Shown in pieces: positions 35,702 through 45,913 of a stretch of 64,000 nt of DNA. Every line of letters begins with the position of its first letter. The first letter of the stretch is position 1. Under the pieces are notes generated by a model. It searched no databases and was not told the DNA's origin. It worked only from the letters and a program-made list of their open reading frames with translations. Source of the DNA: Rothia nasimurium (GTDB taxonomy: Bacteria > Actinomycetota > Actinomycetes > Actinomycetales > Micrococcaceae). A program made the translations under genes and the position numbers. The stretch is taken from positions 1 to 64,000 of the forward strand of contig NZ_CAKMTJ010000005.1 of the NCBI RefSeq assembly GCF_928392795.1. The letters are read 5' to 3'.

Positions 35702-35866
35702 GCATACCTCTAGAAGAAAATATGGTGCAGTGATGACGTCTCTATGACGGCTTCTAGCGGCTATCCACAGGGGCTCTGCACCAGCGGTCTGCACCAGGGG
35801 CGCAGCAAGCTGCCGAGGGCAAGAAAGCCCCGACCAAACTTCTAGAGCGTCAGAATAAGGCCTGGT

Positions 35867-37354
35867 CTAGACCTGCTCACCCGCTGCAAGCGGAATAGGG
35901 CCGGTGTGGTCACTGTACTGGGGAATGCGAATAGTGAAGGTAGCCCCGCCGCCTTCTGTCTCTTCAACCCGCACCGTTCCGTCATGCTGGCCTACAATCG
36001 CAGCGACGATTGCTAGCCCCAGACCGGTTCCACCCGTCTCACGGGTGCGTGAAGTATCAGCCCGGTAGAAACGCTCAAAGACGCGCTCGGCGTCCTCACC
36101 GTGAATACCCGGGCCATGGTCGCGAACCTGGAGCACGGACGTCCAGGTTCCATCAACACCCGGCACTGACCCGACCGCAATTTCAATCGGGGAGCCCGCC
36201 GGGGTGTAGCGCAGGGCGTTGGTCATCAGGTTGGCGATAACCTGGCGCAGGCGTTGCTCATCGCCCCAGACCAGGGACGTGAGGGCTTCTGCACCCTCTA
36301 GCCCCACCACCTCGATGGTGCGGTCGGGGGCCGAAGCGAAGGCGTCATTAGCGGCGTCCGTAGCCAGCTTCAGCAGGTCTACCCGGGCGTTCTCGGCAAC
36401 CCGGCGCTCGTCGAGACGAGCCAGGGTCAAGAGGTCTTCTACCAGCTGGCCCATGCGCTTCGACTCTGACTCAATGCGGTCCATAGCCATTGCCACGGCC
36501 TCATCGTTGGGCAGGCCGCCCATACGGTAGAGCTCAGAATAGCCCCGAATCGATACTAGCGGGGTGCGAAGCTCATGGGAGGCGTCGCCCACGAAGCGCC
36601 GCATCTTCACCTCGGACCGCTTTTGGGCGTCAAAGGCCTCTTCAATGTGCGAGAGCATGGTGTTCAAAGAGGTGGTGAGGTGGCCAATCTCGTTGTAGGG
36701 GCTGTAGTTCTCAATACGCTGGGAGAGGTCACCCGCGGCAATCTGGGCTGCGGTCTGCTCCACGCGGGCGAGAGGCTCAAAGGCCCTGGTTACAATTACC
36801 CAGGTCAGCGCGATGGAGGCAAGAAGGGTAGCCACACCAAAGAGCATGGTCAAGCCCCCCACGATAGCTACCGTCTGGTTAATCTGGGTCAGGGGGGCAG
36901 CGATGACCAGGGTCTGATTGGTGTCCTCAACCGGGAAAGCGATCAGGCGCCATTCAGTGTGGCCGCTGGCTGAACGCACCGTCAGGGCAGCCTTGTTGTA
37001 TCGCTTGACGTTATCGGCGGTGAGACCCGAAATGACGGGGGAGGAGGATTCATCAGCCAGAGTCGCCACTGGCCGTACGATATTCCCGTCGCTGTCTAGC
37101 AAATATGCTTCGTAGGGAATAAAAGTTCCCTGGGTTTGCGATAGCTGTTGATCAGCATAGACCGCAGTCACCAGGTAGCTGTAGCTGGCACTAATCTCAT
37201 CGTCGAGCTGGTCCATCATCTTGGCTCGAATCGCTGAAATAGCGACCAGAGACATCACAGAGATGGCCAGAGCCAGCAGCATAGATGTTAAAAGCACGAG
37301 CTGGGTTCGCAAGGACAGCGAACCCAGCCGGTGCACAGAGAGACGAGAGCGCAA
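35867..37354 (-). CDS. HAMP-domain sensor histidine kinase (PhoR-like)
   Basis: This 495-aa membrane kinase has a first membrane helix (about 18-43), an extracytoplasmic sensor (about 45-165), a second helix (about 167-192), HAMP, HisKA with the phosphorylated His in GDASHELRTPLVSIRGY, and HATPase_c with NLMTNALRYTP, GPGIHGEDAERVF and GTGLGLAIV. It phosphorylates the response regulator whose gene ends 12 bases upstream on the same strand. The signal is unknown. Confidence 0.93.
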   Translation of the reverse strand: MRSRLSVHRLGSLSLRTQLVLLTSMLLALAISVMSLVAISAIRAKMMDQLDDEISASYSYLVTAVYADQQLSQTQGTFIPYEAYLLDSDGNIVRPVATLADESSSPVISGLTADNVKRYNKAALTVRSASGHTEWRLIAFPVEDTNQTLVIAAPLTQINQTVAIVGGLTMLFGVATLLASIALTWVIVTRAFEPLARVEQTAAQIAAGDLSQRIENYSPYNEIGHLTTSLNTMLSHIEEAFDAQKRSEVKMRRFVGDASHELRTPLVSIRGYSELYRMGGLPNDEAVAMAMDRIESESKRMGQLVEDLLTLARLDERRVAENARVDLLKLATDAANDAFASAPDRTIEVVGLEGAEALTSLVWGDEQRLRQVIANLMTNALRYTPAGSPIEIAVGSVPGVDGTWTSVLQVRDHGPGIHGEDAERVFERFYRADTSRTRETGGTGLGLAIVAAIVGQHDGTVRVEETEGGGATFTIRIPQYSDHTGPIPLAAGEQV

Positions 37355-37366
37355 ACTCGTAACCCC

Positions 37367-38077
37367 TTAGTTTTTGTTGGCGGTACGAAGCAGGTAGCCG
37401 ACGCCGCGCTTGGTGTGAATCAGCGGGGGCAGGTTCTGGTCGTTATCGATCTTGCGACGCAGGTAGGAGATGTAGGACTCCACGATAGAGGCGTCGCCAT
37501 TGAAGTCGTATTCCCACACATGGTCCAGAATCTGGGCTTTAGACAGCACACGGTTGGGGTTGAGCATCAGGTAGCGCAGGAGCTTGAACTCGGTGGGTGA
37601 GAGGTCGATTTCGCGGTCGCCGCGGAAGACTTCGTGGGCGTCGTCGTCCAGCACCAAGTCGTCCACGCGTAGGCGGGAATCTTCTTCAATGTGGGGCTGG
37701 GTACGGCGCAGGACGGCGCGGATGCGGGCCACAACTTCATCGAGGCTGAAGGGCTTGGTGACGTAGTCATCGCCGCCGACGGTCAGGCCGGTGACCTTGT
37801 CTTCGGTGTCGTCCTTAGCGGTGAGGAAGAGGACGGGGAAGAGACGGCCGGAGCTACGCAGCTTGCGGGTTACGGTGAAGCCGTCCATATCGGGCAGCAT
37901 GACATCGAGTACAGCCAGGTCGGGTGACTCGGTTTCAGCCTTCTCAAGGGCTTCACGGCCGTTGGCTGCGGTGACAACCTCAAAGCCCGCAAAACGCAGG
38001 GAGGTTGCGAGGAGCTCTAGAATGTTGGGTTCGTCGTCGACGACCAGCAGTTTTGCTTCAGGTTCTTTGGTATTCAC
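37367..38077 (-). CDS. OmpR/PhoB-family response regulator (PhoP-like)
   Basis: This 236-aa regulator has a receiver domain with the acidic pocket (VVDDEPN), the phosphorylated Asp in LAVLDVMLPDMDGF and the Lys in DDYVTKPF. The C-terminal winged helix includes LSPTEFKLLRYLMLNPNRVLSK, YISYLRRKID and HTKRGVGYLLR. The overall wording is close to mycobacterial PhoP. It is the first gene of a two-gene unit with the kinase. Targets cannot be read here. Gene name PhoP is likely but not assigned. Confidence 0.93.
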   Translation of the reverse strand: MNTKEPEAKLLVVDDEPNILELLATSLRFAGFEVVTAANGREALEKAETESPDLAVLDVMLPDMDGFTVTRKLRSSGRLFPVLFLTAKDDTEDKVTGLTVGGDDYVTKPFSLDEVVARIRAVLRRTQPHIEEDSRLRVDDLVLDDDAHEVFRGDREIDLSPTEFKLLRYLMLNPNRVLSKAQILDHVWEYDFNGDASIVESYISYLRRKIDNDQNLPPLIHTKRGVGYLLRTANKN

Positions 38078-38203
38078 GCTTTTAATTGTGCGCTTACTAC
38101 CTGTGCACTAGCTGTGTGCAGCTGTATGTTCTGCTGAGTTTGCCTTAGCCCTGCTGGGAAAATGCGGTAAGTACGCCGTGAGCAAAAGGGCAGAGCCCAG
38201 TCT

Positions 38204-38449
38204 CTAGCTAGCTCGGCGGCGAAGCAGAGTGAGAAACAGGGCTCCTAACAAGGCCAAAAAAGCTAGCGGTAGAGTCAGCAGCGGTGTAATGCTCAAGATC
38301 TCGGGAGCAGTTCCGGTAGCCCACTTCAGCAACAGCATAGTGACACCGGAGAGGGTGCCCACCAGCATGAGGACGCCGGCGGCAAGCCCCAGCGCCCGGA
38401 TAGCACCGCCGTAGGGTAGCTCAGGAATTTCAGTGTGTTCAGAAGACAT
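38204..38449 (-). CDS. Small two-TM membrane protein
   Basis: This 81-aa protein has a short acidic N-terminus and two membrane helices: LAAGVLMLVGTLSGVTMLLL and PLLTLPLAFLALLGALFLTLL, ending in RRRAS. It lies between the response regulator and the divergent DUF3027 gene. I do not recognise the family. The continuous hydrophobic pattern and its own intergenic spaces support it as real. Confidence 0.6.
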   Translation of the reverse strand: MSSEHTEIPELPYGGAIRALGLAAGVLMLVGTLSGVTMLLLKWATGTAPEILSITPLLTLPLAFLALLGALFLTLLRRRAS

Positions 38450-38555
38450 ATCTCTAAGCTATCAAGGCCCGCTATAGCTGCCTAAAGAAGCACGGGTATT
38501 ACGCCGGGAGGAAGAGCAACGGCCACAGCCTCTACCGGCCTGCTTTAATAGGAGT

Positions 38556-39131
38556 ATGACTGAAGAGGTAAAAGACGAGCTAACAGCCCCCGGCGCTTCG
38601 AGCGCAGAAAGCTACGAGCAGCCCGGCCCCGAAGCTGCTGAGCAGGCACCGGCGTCCGCCCCTGAACCAACCCTGGGTGAACCCACCCGCCGTCGCCGTA
38701 CCAGCAAGGTCGATGCCGTCCTTGCCGCGGCTAAAGATGTAGCCCTCGCAGGCCTAGCCGATATCGCCCCGGAAAACGCTATCGGCCCCGTCCACCACCT
38801 GCGCGGTGAAGAAGAGCGCCTGACTACCCACCTCTTTGAGTGCACTCTACCGGGCTACCGCGGCTGGTTCTGGTTTGCCACCCTCTCGCGTGCCCCCCGC
38901 TCGAAGGTTGCAACCGTCTGTGAAGTCGGTCTGCTGCCCGGCGACGACGCCCTACTGGCCCCAGCCTGGGTACCCTGGGCCGACCGCCTGCTCCCCGAAG
39001 ACCGGGAGGAAGAAGACTACGACCACGACGGCGCAGACTACAGTGACGCCCCCGCAGAGAGCGAAGACAGCACTGAAGCTGCCAATGATGACTTAGCCGA
39101 AGAAACCCAGGACGGTGCCAGCGCTGAATGA
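38556..39131 (+). CDS. DUF3027-family protein
   Basis: This 191-aa protein matches the actinobacterial DUF3027 pattern: VDAVLAAAKDVALAGLADIAP, LTTHLFECTLPGYRGWFWF, TVCEVGLLPGDDALLAPAWVPW, followed by DRLLPED. The first 45 and last 40 residues are acidic and low in complexity. The function is unknown. Its stop overlaps the MFS gene (ATGA), so they are translationally coupled. An AGGAG-type site precedes the ATG. Confidence 0.85.
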   Translation: MTEEVKDELTAPGASSAESYEQPGPEAAEQAPASAPEPTLGEPTRRRRTSKVDAVLAAAKDVALAGLADIAPENAIGPVHHLRGEEERLTTHLFECTLPGYRGWFWFATLSRAPRSKVATVCEVGLLPGDDALLAPAWVPWADRLLPEDREEEDYDHDGADYSDAPAESEDSTEAANDDLAEETQDGASAE

Positions 39132-40498
39132 CCTCCACCCAGAGACGAGAACCCCAGCCCATGAACGGGAGGAACAAAACCTTCCGCTCACTGTGGATTT
39201 TTAACTACCGTCTCTGGTTCATTGGTGCCCTTGTCTCTAACATCGGTACCTGGATGCAGCGCACCGCCCAGGACTGGCTGGTTTTCAACGACCTCTCAAG
39301 CCACGACTCTACCCAGATGGGTATCGTCATCGCTCTGCAGTTCGCCCCGCCCCTCTTCCTCGCCCCCTATGCCGGTGCGCTTGCCGATAGGGGCGATCGG
39401 CGAAAAATTCTCCTATGGACCCAGAGCACCATGGGCTTGCTGGCTCTCGGGCTGGGCCTCTTGGTGCTATCGGGTCATGTCGCTATCTGGCACGTCTACC
39501 TCTTCGCGCTAGCCTTGGGCATCGTCTCAGCCCTTGACTCCCCGGTGCGGTCAACCTTCGTCTCAGAACTTGTCTCAGACGCGGACCTGCCTAATGCTGT
39601 AGCGCTCAACTCCATGTCCTTCAACGTCGCCCGCATGATCGGGCCGGCGGTTGCTGGCCTGCTGGTTGTTGCGGTGGGAACCGGGCCGGTCTTCCTGCTG
39701 AACACCCTGACCTTCATCGCTATGATCCTGGCAATCGTCGCTATCCGTGAGAATGAATTACGGCAGTTGCCGCGGTCGTCCGCCGCTCACAACCGGGTGC
39801 GCGACGGCCTTACCTACCTCAAACATCGCCCCGACATCATCGTGGTGATGGTGGCAGCCTTCCTCATTGGTACTTTCGGCCTAAATACAGCCCTCAATAT
39901 TGCTGCTATGGCCACCACCGAATTCGGGCAGGGCGCGGGTGAATTCGGGCTGCTGAACTCCGTTGTTGCCATCGGCTCGGTGACAGGCACCCTGCTAGCT
40001 GCTCGGCGGGATACCCCACGCATGCGGTTCATGTTTGCCTCCTGCCTAGGGTTCGGCATGGCAACCCTACTGGCGGCACTCGCCCCCACCCTCTGGCTGT
40101 TTGCCCTGGCCCTGATTCCGCTCGGGCTCATGGCACTGACCATCATCACCTCAGCAAACGCCTACGTGCAGGTAACAACCGAGCCTGCTATGCGGGGGCG
40201 GGTTATGAGCGTGTATATGGCGGTTTTCATCGGGGGTACCCCCATTGGCTCACCCCTGGTCGGTCTGGTCAATGACCTCTGGGGCGCCCGCTGGGGGCTG
40301 GGGGTTGCTTCTGCCTCCGGTTTTCTGGCGGCCCTGATTGGGCTGATCTGGATTATGAAATATAAGCACCTGCACTTGCACTACGACAGGCAGGCCCGCA
40401 CCCGCCTGGTGCTGCGTCCGCGCCCTGAAACCGCTGAGAGCCCTGACCGGGAGCCGCCCCCGGTCACAGCAGCAATCGACCTGCAAGAACCCCGCTAA
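39128..40498 (+). CDS. MFS transporter (EntS/DHA3-like exporter)
   Basis: This 456-aa protein has about 12 membrane helices and an N-terminal WIFNYRLWFIGALVSNIGTWMQ segment typical of the DHA3/EntS group. The conserved loop 2-3 motif appears as GALADRGDRRKIL. The 70 C-terminal residues are soluble. EntS-type members export enterobactin or other small molecules. Substrate cannot be read. The start at 39128 overlaps DUF3027; an internal ATG at 39161 is also possible. Confidence 0.85.
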   Translation: MTSTQRREPQPMNGRNKTFRSLWIFNYRLWFIGALVSNIGTWMQRTAQDWLVFNDLSSHDSTQMGIVIALQFAPPLFLAPYAGALADRGDRRKILLWTQSTMGLLALGLGLLVLSGHVAIWHVYLFALALGIVSALDSPVRSTFVSELVSDADLPNAVALNSMSFNVARMIGPAVAGLLVVAVGTGPVFLLNTLTFIAMILAIVAIRENELRQLPRSSAAHNRVRDGLTYLKHRPDIIVVMVAAFLIGTFGLNTALNIAAMATTEFGQGAGEFGLLNSVVAIGSVTGTLLAARRDTPRMRFMFASCLGFGMATLLAALAPTLWLFALALIPLGLMALTIITSANAYVQVTTEPAMRGRVMSVYMAVFIGGTPIGSPLVGLVNDLWGARWGLGVASASGFLAALIGLIWIMKYKHLHLHYDRQARTRLVLRPRPETAESPDREPPPVTAAIDLQEPR

Positions 40499-40511
40499 AG
40501 ATTAAGAAAAG

Positions 40512-40568
40512 AAGGACGCCGCCCCCGCCTTCCTGCCCGGTGGCAGGTGAGCGGGGAGCGGCGTCCTT
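40512..40568. terminator. Bidirectional terminator between the MFS gene and serC
   Basis: AAGGACGCCGC pairs with GCGGCGTCCTT, with an inner CCCCGC/GCGGGG stem, between the two convergent stop codons. Confidence 0.8.
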
Positions 40569-40587
40569 ATCTTTGCCTAGCTAAAAA

Positions 40588-42073
<1,486 letters not shown>

Positions 42074-42766
42074 ATGACAGACCTCATTGATACCACTGAA
42101 ATGTATCTGCGCACCGTGCTGGAGCTTGAGGAAGAGGGCATCACCCCCATGCGCGCCCGTATTGCAGAGCGCCTTGAGCACTCCGGCCCCACCGTTTCTC
42201 AGACCGTTGCCCGCATGGAACGCCACGGTCTGCTCACCGTCGCTAGCGACCGCTCCCTCCAGCTCACCGAAGAAGGGCGTCAGAAGGCAGTGGAGGTGAT
42301 GCGCAAGCATCGCCTGGCTGAGCGCCTGCTTGCCGACGTCATTGGTCTTGACCTGGAATATATACACGAAGAGGCCTGCCGCTGGGAACACGTCATGAGT
42401 GAACGCGTGGAGCGCCGTCTTCTAGAGCTGCTCAACGAGCCTAAGTTCTCCCCCTACGGCAACGCGATTCCCGGTCTGGAAGAGCTGGGTGCCGAGAGCG
42501 AGGAGAACGACGGACGCACCGTTACCATGTCGATTGCGGGCCGCGACTCATCTGAAGATGACCGCTTTACTGTGTCTCGTCTGCCCGAGTTTATTCAGAC
42601 CGACGTGCAGCTGCTGAAGCGTCTGGGCGATGCGGGCATCGTCTATGGTGCAACGGTGTCGATTCTGGGTAATAAGGACGGCTCCGTGCTGGTTCACGCG
42701 GACGGCGAGGACGAAGCGCTGACGCTCAGCGCTGAAGTAGCAGAAGCGATTATCGTCAAAAGATAA
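42074..42766 (+). CDS. ideR: DtxR/IdeR-family iron-dependent regulator
   Basis: This 230-aa repressor senses Fe(II) and controls uptake and storage genes. The helix-turn-helix (HSGPTVSQTVARMERHGL) is followed by the dimer domain and an SH3-like tail. Every metal ligand of DtxR is present at the same position: Met10, His79, Glu83, His98, Cys102, Glu105 and His106. I use the ATG at 42074 with GAAGG before it. Two boxes that fit its consensus lie before dps at 56861. A strong terminator follows. Confidence 0.95.
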   Translation: MTDLIDTTEMYLRTVLELEEEGITPMRARIAERLEHSGPTVSQTVARMERHGLLTVASDRSLQLTEEGRQKAVEVMRKHRLAERLLADVIGLDLEYIHEEACRWEHVMSERVERRLLELLNEPKFSPYGNAIPGLEELGAESEENDGRTVTMSIAGRDSSEDDRFTVSRLPEFIQTDVQLLKRLGDAGIVYGATVSILGNKDGSVLVHADGEDEALTLSAEVAEAIIVKR

Positions 42767-42770
42767 CAGT

Positions 42771-42823
42771 TTGATAACGAAAAAGGTGCCCACCCGGCTG
42801 GTAGGCACCTTTTTTGTTATCAA
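42771..42823 (+). terminator. Terminator after ideR
   Basis: AAAAGGTGCC pairs with GGCACCTTTT, with outer TTGATAAC/GTTATCAA arms and a T-run. The following 42824-43135 stretch holds no gene; one run of about eight G is near 42878. Confidence 0.85.
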
Positions 42824-43135
42824 ATTGTGATGTTCTGAGGGTGAAAAGCTGTTTTTGGTGTTGCGTAAGGTGCTGATGGGGGGGGCTGGCTGAGGGGCTG
42901 CGGAGGGCTGTAGAGAGGGTGCGGGGCCTTAAGTGGTCGGCTTCTCAGTTAAATTAAGACTGGCAAAACCCTGATAGGGGGCCGGCGGGAGGGTGTTGTG
43001 GGGCTGCCTTAAAATCCTTTTATTTTCCCTTGTCAAAACTAACTCTATGTGCCCCATAAGCCCCAGCTGGACACGTCCTGAAAGCCAAAAAATCAATCAC
43101 CCTGCTTTGCATTCCGGGGGTCTTGCAACAAAATC

Positions 43136-43151
43136 GTGACCAAAGCGTGAC
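43136..43151 (+). promoter_or_regulatory. MtrA-type direct-repeat box
   Basis: GTGAC-CAAAGC-GTGAC matches the MtrA recognition pattern GTnAC-n6-GTnAC at every fixed position. It lies about 270 bases before an NlpC/P60 gene, a known type of MtrA target in corynebacteria. A possible -10 (TGTAAT) lies at 43168-43173. Confidence 0.55.
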
Positions 43152-43228
43152 AAACCAGCCCAGGCTGTGTAATGTTCTATTTCGTGCTCATCACTGGTCG
43201 GATTAGCACCCTACGAACAGCACCGCCT

Positions 43229-43388
43229 AGTTCTGCCACTGTTCACAGGACAACAAGCAAAATAACATCACGGCAGAAGCGGGGGACCCACTTTTTGGGA
43301 TCTCCACCGAGAACCCTAGGGGTTAAGTCGCAGACTCTGCGGCCGAGCGAACTTCATGCTCGAACCCGACAGCTCACCTCGTTCGGCA
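43229..43388 (+). ncRNA. Cyclic di-AMP (ydaO/yuaA) riboswitch
   Basis: The leader carries hallmark blocks of the ydaO class: GCGGGGGACCCA, AGGGGTTAAGT and GAACCCGACAGCTCACCTCG, with TTCTGCC/GGCAGAA pairing. c-di-AMP riboswitches commonly precede actinobacterial rpf and NlpC/P60 genes and shut them off when ligand is high. Boundaries are approximate. Confidence 0.85.
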
Positions 43389-43403
43389 ATGGAGGAAAAC
43401 AAA

Positions 43404-44030
43404 ATGGCTAAGTCAACCGTCGTACGTACCGCAGGTATCGTTGCAGCATCAGGCGCTATGCTCGCCGCAACCGTTGCACCCGCAAACGCATTCGCAGTAG
43501 CTGAAGTTTCAGCACCCGCACACTCAGCCCCCTCACTGGCTTCACACTCTTACAACTACAACACCTGGGGCTACGAAGCTACCACCACTGTAGTTGAAAA
43601 CACCGTCGTTGAGACCCCCTCAACCGTTGCTCCCCAGGCAACCACCACCACCGAGGTTTCCAGCAACGTTGACCTCTCAAACGCTCGTGAGACCGTTCTG
43701 GCCGCTGCCTACGACGGCATCGGCGGCTCCTACGTTTGGGGCGGCAAGTCCTACAAGGCTTGGGACTGCTCAGGCTTCGTATCCTACGTTTACGCACAGG
43801 CTGGCATCAACCTGACCGCCTACACCTACACCATGGCAACCGAGCTGACCCCCACCTCAAACCCCCAGCCCGGTGACATCGTCTTCACCAACGGCTACGC
43901 ACACGTTGGCATCTACGTCGGCAACGGCCAGATGATCTCAGCTCTCAACCCCTCACAGGGCACCATGCTAACCTCAGTTGACGGTGGCGGCTTCATGCCC
44001 GTTGACGGTTACTACACCGCTGGCATCTAA
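43404..44030 (+). CDS. Secreted NlpC/P60 peptidoglycan hydrolase
   Basis: This 208-aa protein has a Sec signal peptide (AGIVAASGAMLAATVAPANAFA), an about 60-residue Thr/Val-rich linker and a C-terminal NlpC/P60 domain that cuts peptidoglycan stem peptides. Catalytic Cys122 is in WDCSGFVSYVY and His167 in YAHVGIYVG. The ATG at 43404 follows GGAGG. Expression is likely controlled by c-di-AMP through the leader, and perhaps by MtrA. It is monocistronic. Confidence 0.92.
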   Translation: MAKSTVVRTAGIVAASGAMLAATVAPANAFAVAEVSAPAHSAPSLASHSYNYNTWGYEATTTVVENTVVETPSTVAPQATTTTEVSSNVDLSNARETVLAAAYDGIGGSYVWGGKSYKAWDCSGFVSYVYAQAGINLTAYTYTMATELTPTSNPQPGDIVFTNGYAHVGIYVGNGQMISALNPSQGTMLTSVDGGGFMPVDGYYTAGI

Positions 44031-44175
44031 GACTTCTCACACGGTACGGGGCAGCCAAAACTGCCCCAGTCGGTGACGTTCATTCAGTAGCTGGTCACTT
44101 TCCTACTGAAAACGAACACAAGAATTCCTACCACACATCACACGGTAAGGATCCCCCGCAAACACAGGTTTGCAT

Positions 44176-44211
44176 ATGCGCACCAGACGACCAGCTGGGG
44201 CGCATTTTTTA
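44176..44211 (+). terminator. Terminator after the NlpC/P60 gene
   Basis: ATGCGC pairs with GCGCAT, with an inner CCAG/CTGG, followed by TTTTTT. Confidence 0.8.
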
Positions 44212-44257
44212 TACCCACTTTTCGACTCCGGTAGAAGGCACAGCTAGGATTGGAACT

Positions 44258-44497
44258 ATGTCGCAGAAGTTAAACAGCCCCCAATTCGAAAGCCCAGCCG
44301 GCTCATCCGACCAAGAATTCACCTACATGGCCATCGGAATGGTAGCCGGCGCCATACCCGGCATCGTCCTCGGCCTCATCATCGCCATCTTCGTCGGGCA
44401 CGCAGCCATGTGGGTCTCCATCACCGGCGGCATCGGCATCGTCCTCGGGCTTGTCATCTCTCGGCTAGCCTACCGAAAAAAGAAAACCCGCAACTAA
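44258..44497 (+). CDS. Small two-TM membrane protein
   Basis: This 79-aa protein has a polar N-terminus (about 20 residues), two close Gly-rich hydrophobic segments (MVAGAIPGIVLGLIIAIFVG and AMWVSITGGIGIVLGLVIS) and a basic tail RLAYRKKKTRN, suggesting both ends are inside. The family is unknown. It follows the NlpC/P60 terminator and precedes the 46-bp repeats. Confidence 0.6.
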   Translation: MSQKLNSPQFESPAGSSDQEFTYMAIGMVAGAIPGIVLGLIIAIFVGHAAMWVSITGGIGIVLGLVISRLAYRKKKTRN

Positions 44498-44508
44498 CGC
44501 CCCCAGGC

Positions 44509-44554
44509 GGGCACAAAAAGAGAGGGTATGCCAGCGCTCCGCGCAGTATGGCAT
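44509..44554 (+). repeat. 46-bp direct repeat, copy 1
   Basis: The sequence starting GGGCACAAAAAG and ending TATGGCAT is repeated exactly at 44613-44658, 104 bases downstream. The copy lacks the pairing arm that makes copy 2 a hairpin. Confidence 0.85.
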
Positions 44555-44612
44555 CAGCAAAGCTAGCTCTAAAACCGGCTAAATCCGGCCTGGGGGCCTT
44601 ATTTTTAACGCC

Positions 44613-44677
44613 GGGCACAAAAAGAGAGGGTATGCCAGCGCTCCGCGCAGTATGGCATACCCTCTCTTTTTGTGCCC
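44613..44677 (-). terminator. Large hairpin (copy 2 of the 46-bp repeat) next to tRNA-Arg
   Basis: Two 25-base arms (44613-44637 and 44653-44677) pair perfectly around a 15-base loop. The right arm overlaps the 3' end of the tRNA gene by 5 bases, so it probably ends tRNA transcription on the minus strand. Confidence 0.8.
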
Positions 44678-44745
44678 CCGAGACGATTCGAACGTCCGAC
44701 ACCCGCTTTAGGAGAGCGGTGCTCTATCCCCTGAGCTACGAGGGC
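44673..44745 (-). tRNA. tRNA-Arg (anticodon CCT)
   Basis: The minus strand folds as a 73-nt cloverleaf: acceptor GCCCTCG/CGGGGGC with discriminator A, D arm GCTC...GAGC, anticodon arm CCGCT-CTCCTAA-AGCGG (anticodon CCT), and T arm with GTTCGAATC. CCA is not encoded. The hairpin follows immediately. Confidence 0.95.
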
Positions 44746-44912
44746 GCAACCCCACCAGTTTACACGAAAACCTGTACGCCACCCGAAAAATGCAAACGCC
44801 TGTGGATAAGTCGACGGCATATGCACTTTTCCTGCGGCGTTAAGACGCGCTAACCGGCCCCTGAGTCCACAGGGCTAGCGTCAACACCCCTGATTCAGTC
44901 ACCCTATACACC

Positions 44913-45830
44913 ATGAGCCAGCACCTATATAACTCAGTACTTCTTACCGGTGACCTACGACTACAGGGACTGACCAGTCGCAAAATTAGTGACGCAGTGC
45001 GGTCCAAAGAGCTCGTCCGACTCAGACAGGGAGCCTACATCAAAACCCAGACTCTCGCCCAGGCAACCCCTACCGAGCGTGCCCTGATACACCACATAGC
45101 GGTGAGCAAAACCCGCTCACACGCCGTCCTTACACGCACGTCCGCTGCTCTTGCCTGGGGAGCGCCCCTCCTTGAACTCCCCTCTCATATCTACCTCGCG
45201 AGTTCCTGGCGCGATCGCGGCAAACAGCAGGGCATTCGCCGCTGCGTCACTCCTGCTGAAGCAATAAATAGGGCACAGGAGTACCAGGGCCTTATGGTTC
45301 TCTCACCTATAGACACTGTCCTGAGCTGTATCGGTCACCAGCGGGCGCTCACCACGGTGACGGTTGCACACTATTTTCTCCACCAGAACCTTTGCAACCA
45401 GTACCTGCTGCACGATGCGCTACTAGCCGTCTCCGACCGTGGTGCGAAGCAAGCTCGTACCCTGGCACGGAGCCTGACGACCGAGCTCGAATCACCGCTA
45501 GAATCTCAGGCGTATTTTCTGATGGTGCTTGAAAATCTTGAGCTACCCGCTGTGCAGCGGTGGGTGGTTACGAGCAGTAGCCGCCGCTATCGTCCTGATT
45601 TTATGTGGCGGCGCCTCAGGCTTATCCTCGAGGTCGACGGCCGTATCAAGTACACCGGGGCTTATCGGTCTTTTGACGAACAGCGGCAACAAGATCTCTT
45701 CCGGCAGCGCGAGTTAGAGAACGAGGGCTGGAAGGTTTTGCGAATCACCTATGAAGACCTCACCCACCGCCCGCAGCACGTGGTTTGTCTGTTGCTACGG
45801 CACGGGGTGCGGCGACTAGCTGCCGCTTAA
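44913..45830 (+). CDS. AbiEi-like N-terminus with DUF559 endonuclease-like C-terminus
   Basis: This 305-aa protein has an N-terminal segment like the AbiEi antitoxin wing (LTSRKISDAVRSKELVRLRQGAYIK). The middle part resembles AbiEi (LTRTSAALAWGAPLLELP). The C-terminal domain has PD-(D/E)xK nuclease marks: RYRPDFMWRRLRLILEVDGRIKY and WKVLRITYEDL. Such proteins are common in actinobacteria beside tRNA and have no agreed role; a defence or antitoxin-like role is possible. No partner toxin is next to it. Confidence 0.72.
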   Translation: MSQHLYNSVLLTGDLRLQGLTSRKISDAVRSKELVRLRQGAYIKTQTLAQATPTERALIHHIAVSKTRSHAVLTRTSAALAWGAPLLELPSHIYLASSWRDRGKQQGIRRCVTPAEAINRAQEYQGLMVLSPIDTVLSCIGHQRALTTVTVAHYFLHQNLCNQYLLHDALLAVSDRGAKQARTLARSLTTELESPLESQAYFLMVLENLELPAVQRWVVTSSSRRYRPDFMWRRLRLILEVDGRIKYTGAYRSFDEQRQQDLFRQRELENEGWKVLRITYEDLTHRPQHVVCLLLRHGVRRLAAA

Positions 45831-45874
45831 AAAGTGCAAGTGCCTGTCACTTTTGCACAGGCACTTGCACTTTT
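45830..45874. terminator. Bidirectional hairpin terminator
   Basis: An 18-bp perfect inverted repeat starts AAAAGTGCAAGT and closes ACTTGCACTTTT. It lies between two convergent genes. Confidence 0.85.
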
Positions 45875-45913
45875 CGGGGGGCGGACGCGGACGGGCGGGA
45901 CGCTAGCCTAACA

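Noticed and set aside
35547..35747. A 66-codon frame in the gap before the sensor kinase gene
   Set aside because: It runs through the terminator hairpin and has no protein-like composition.
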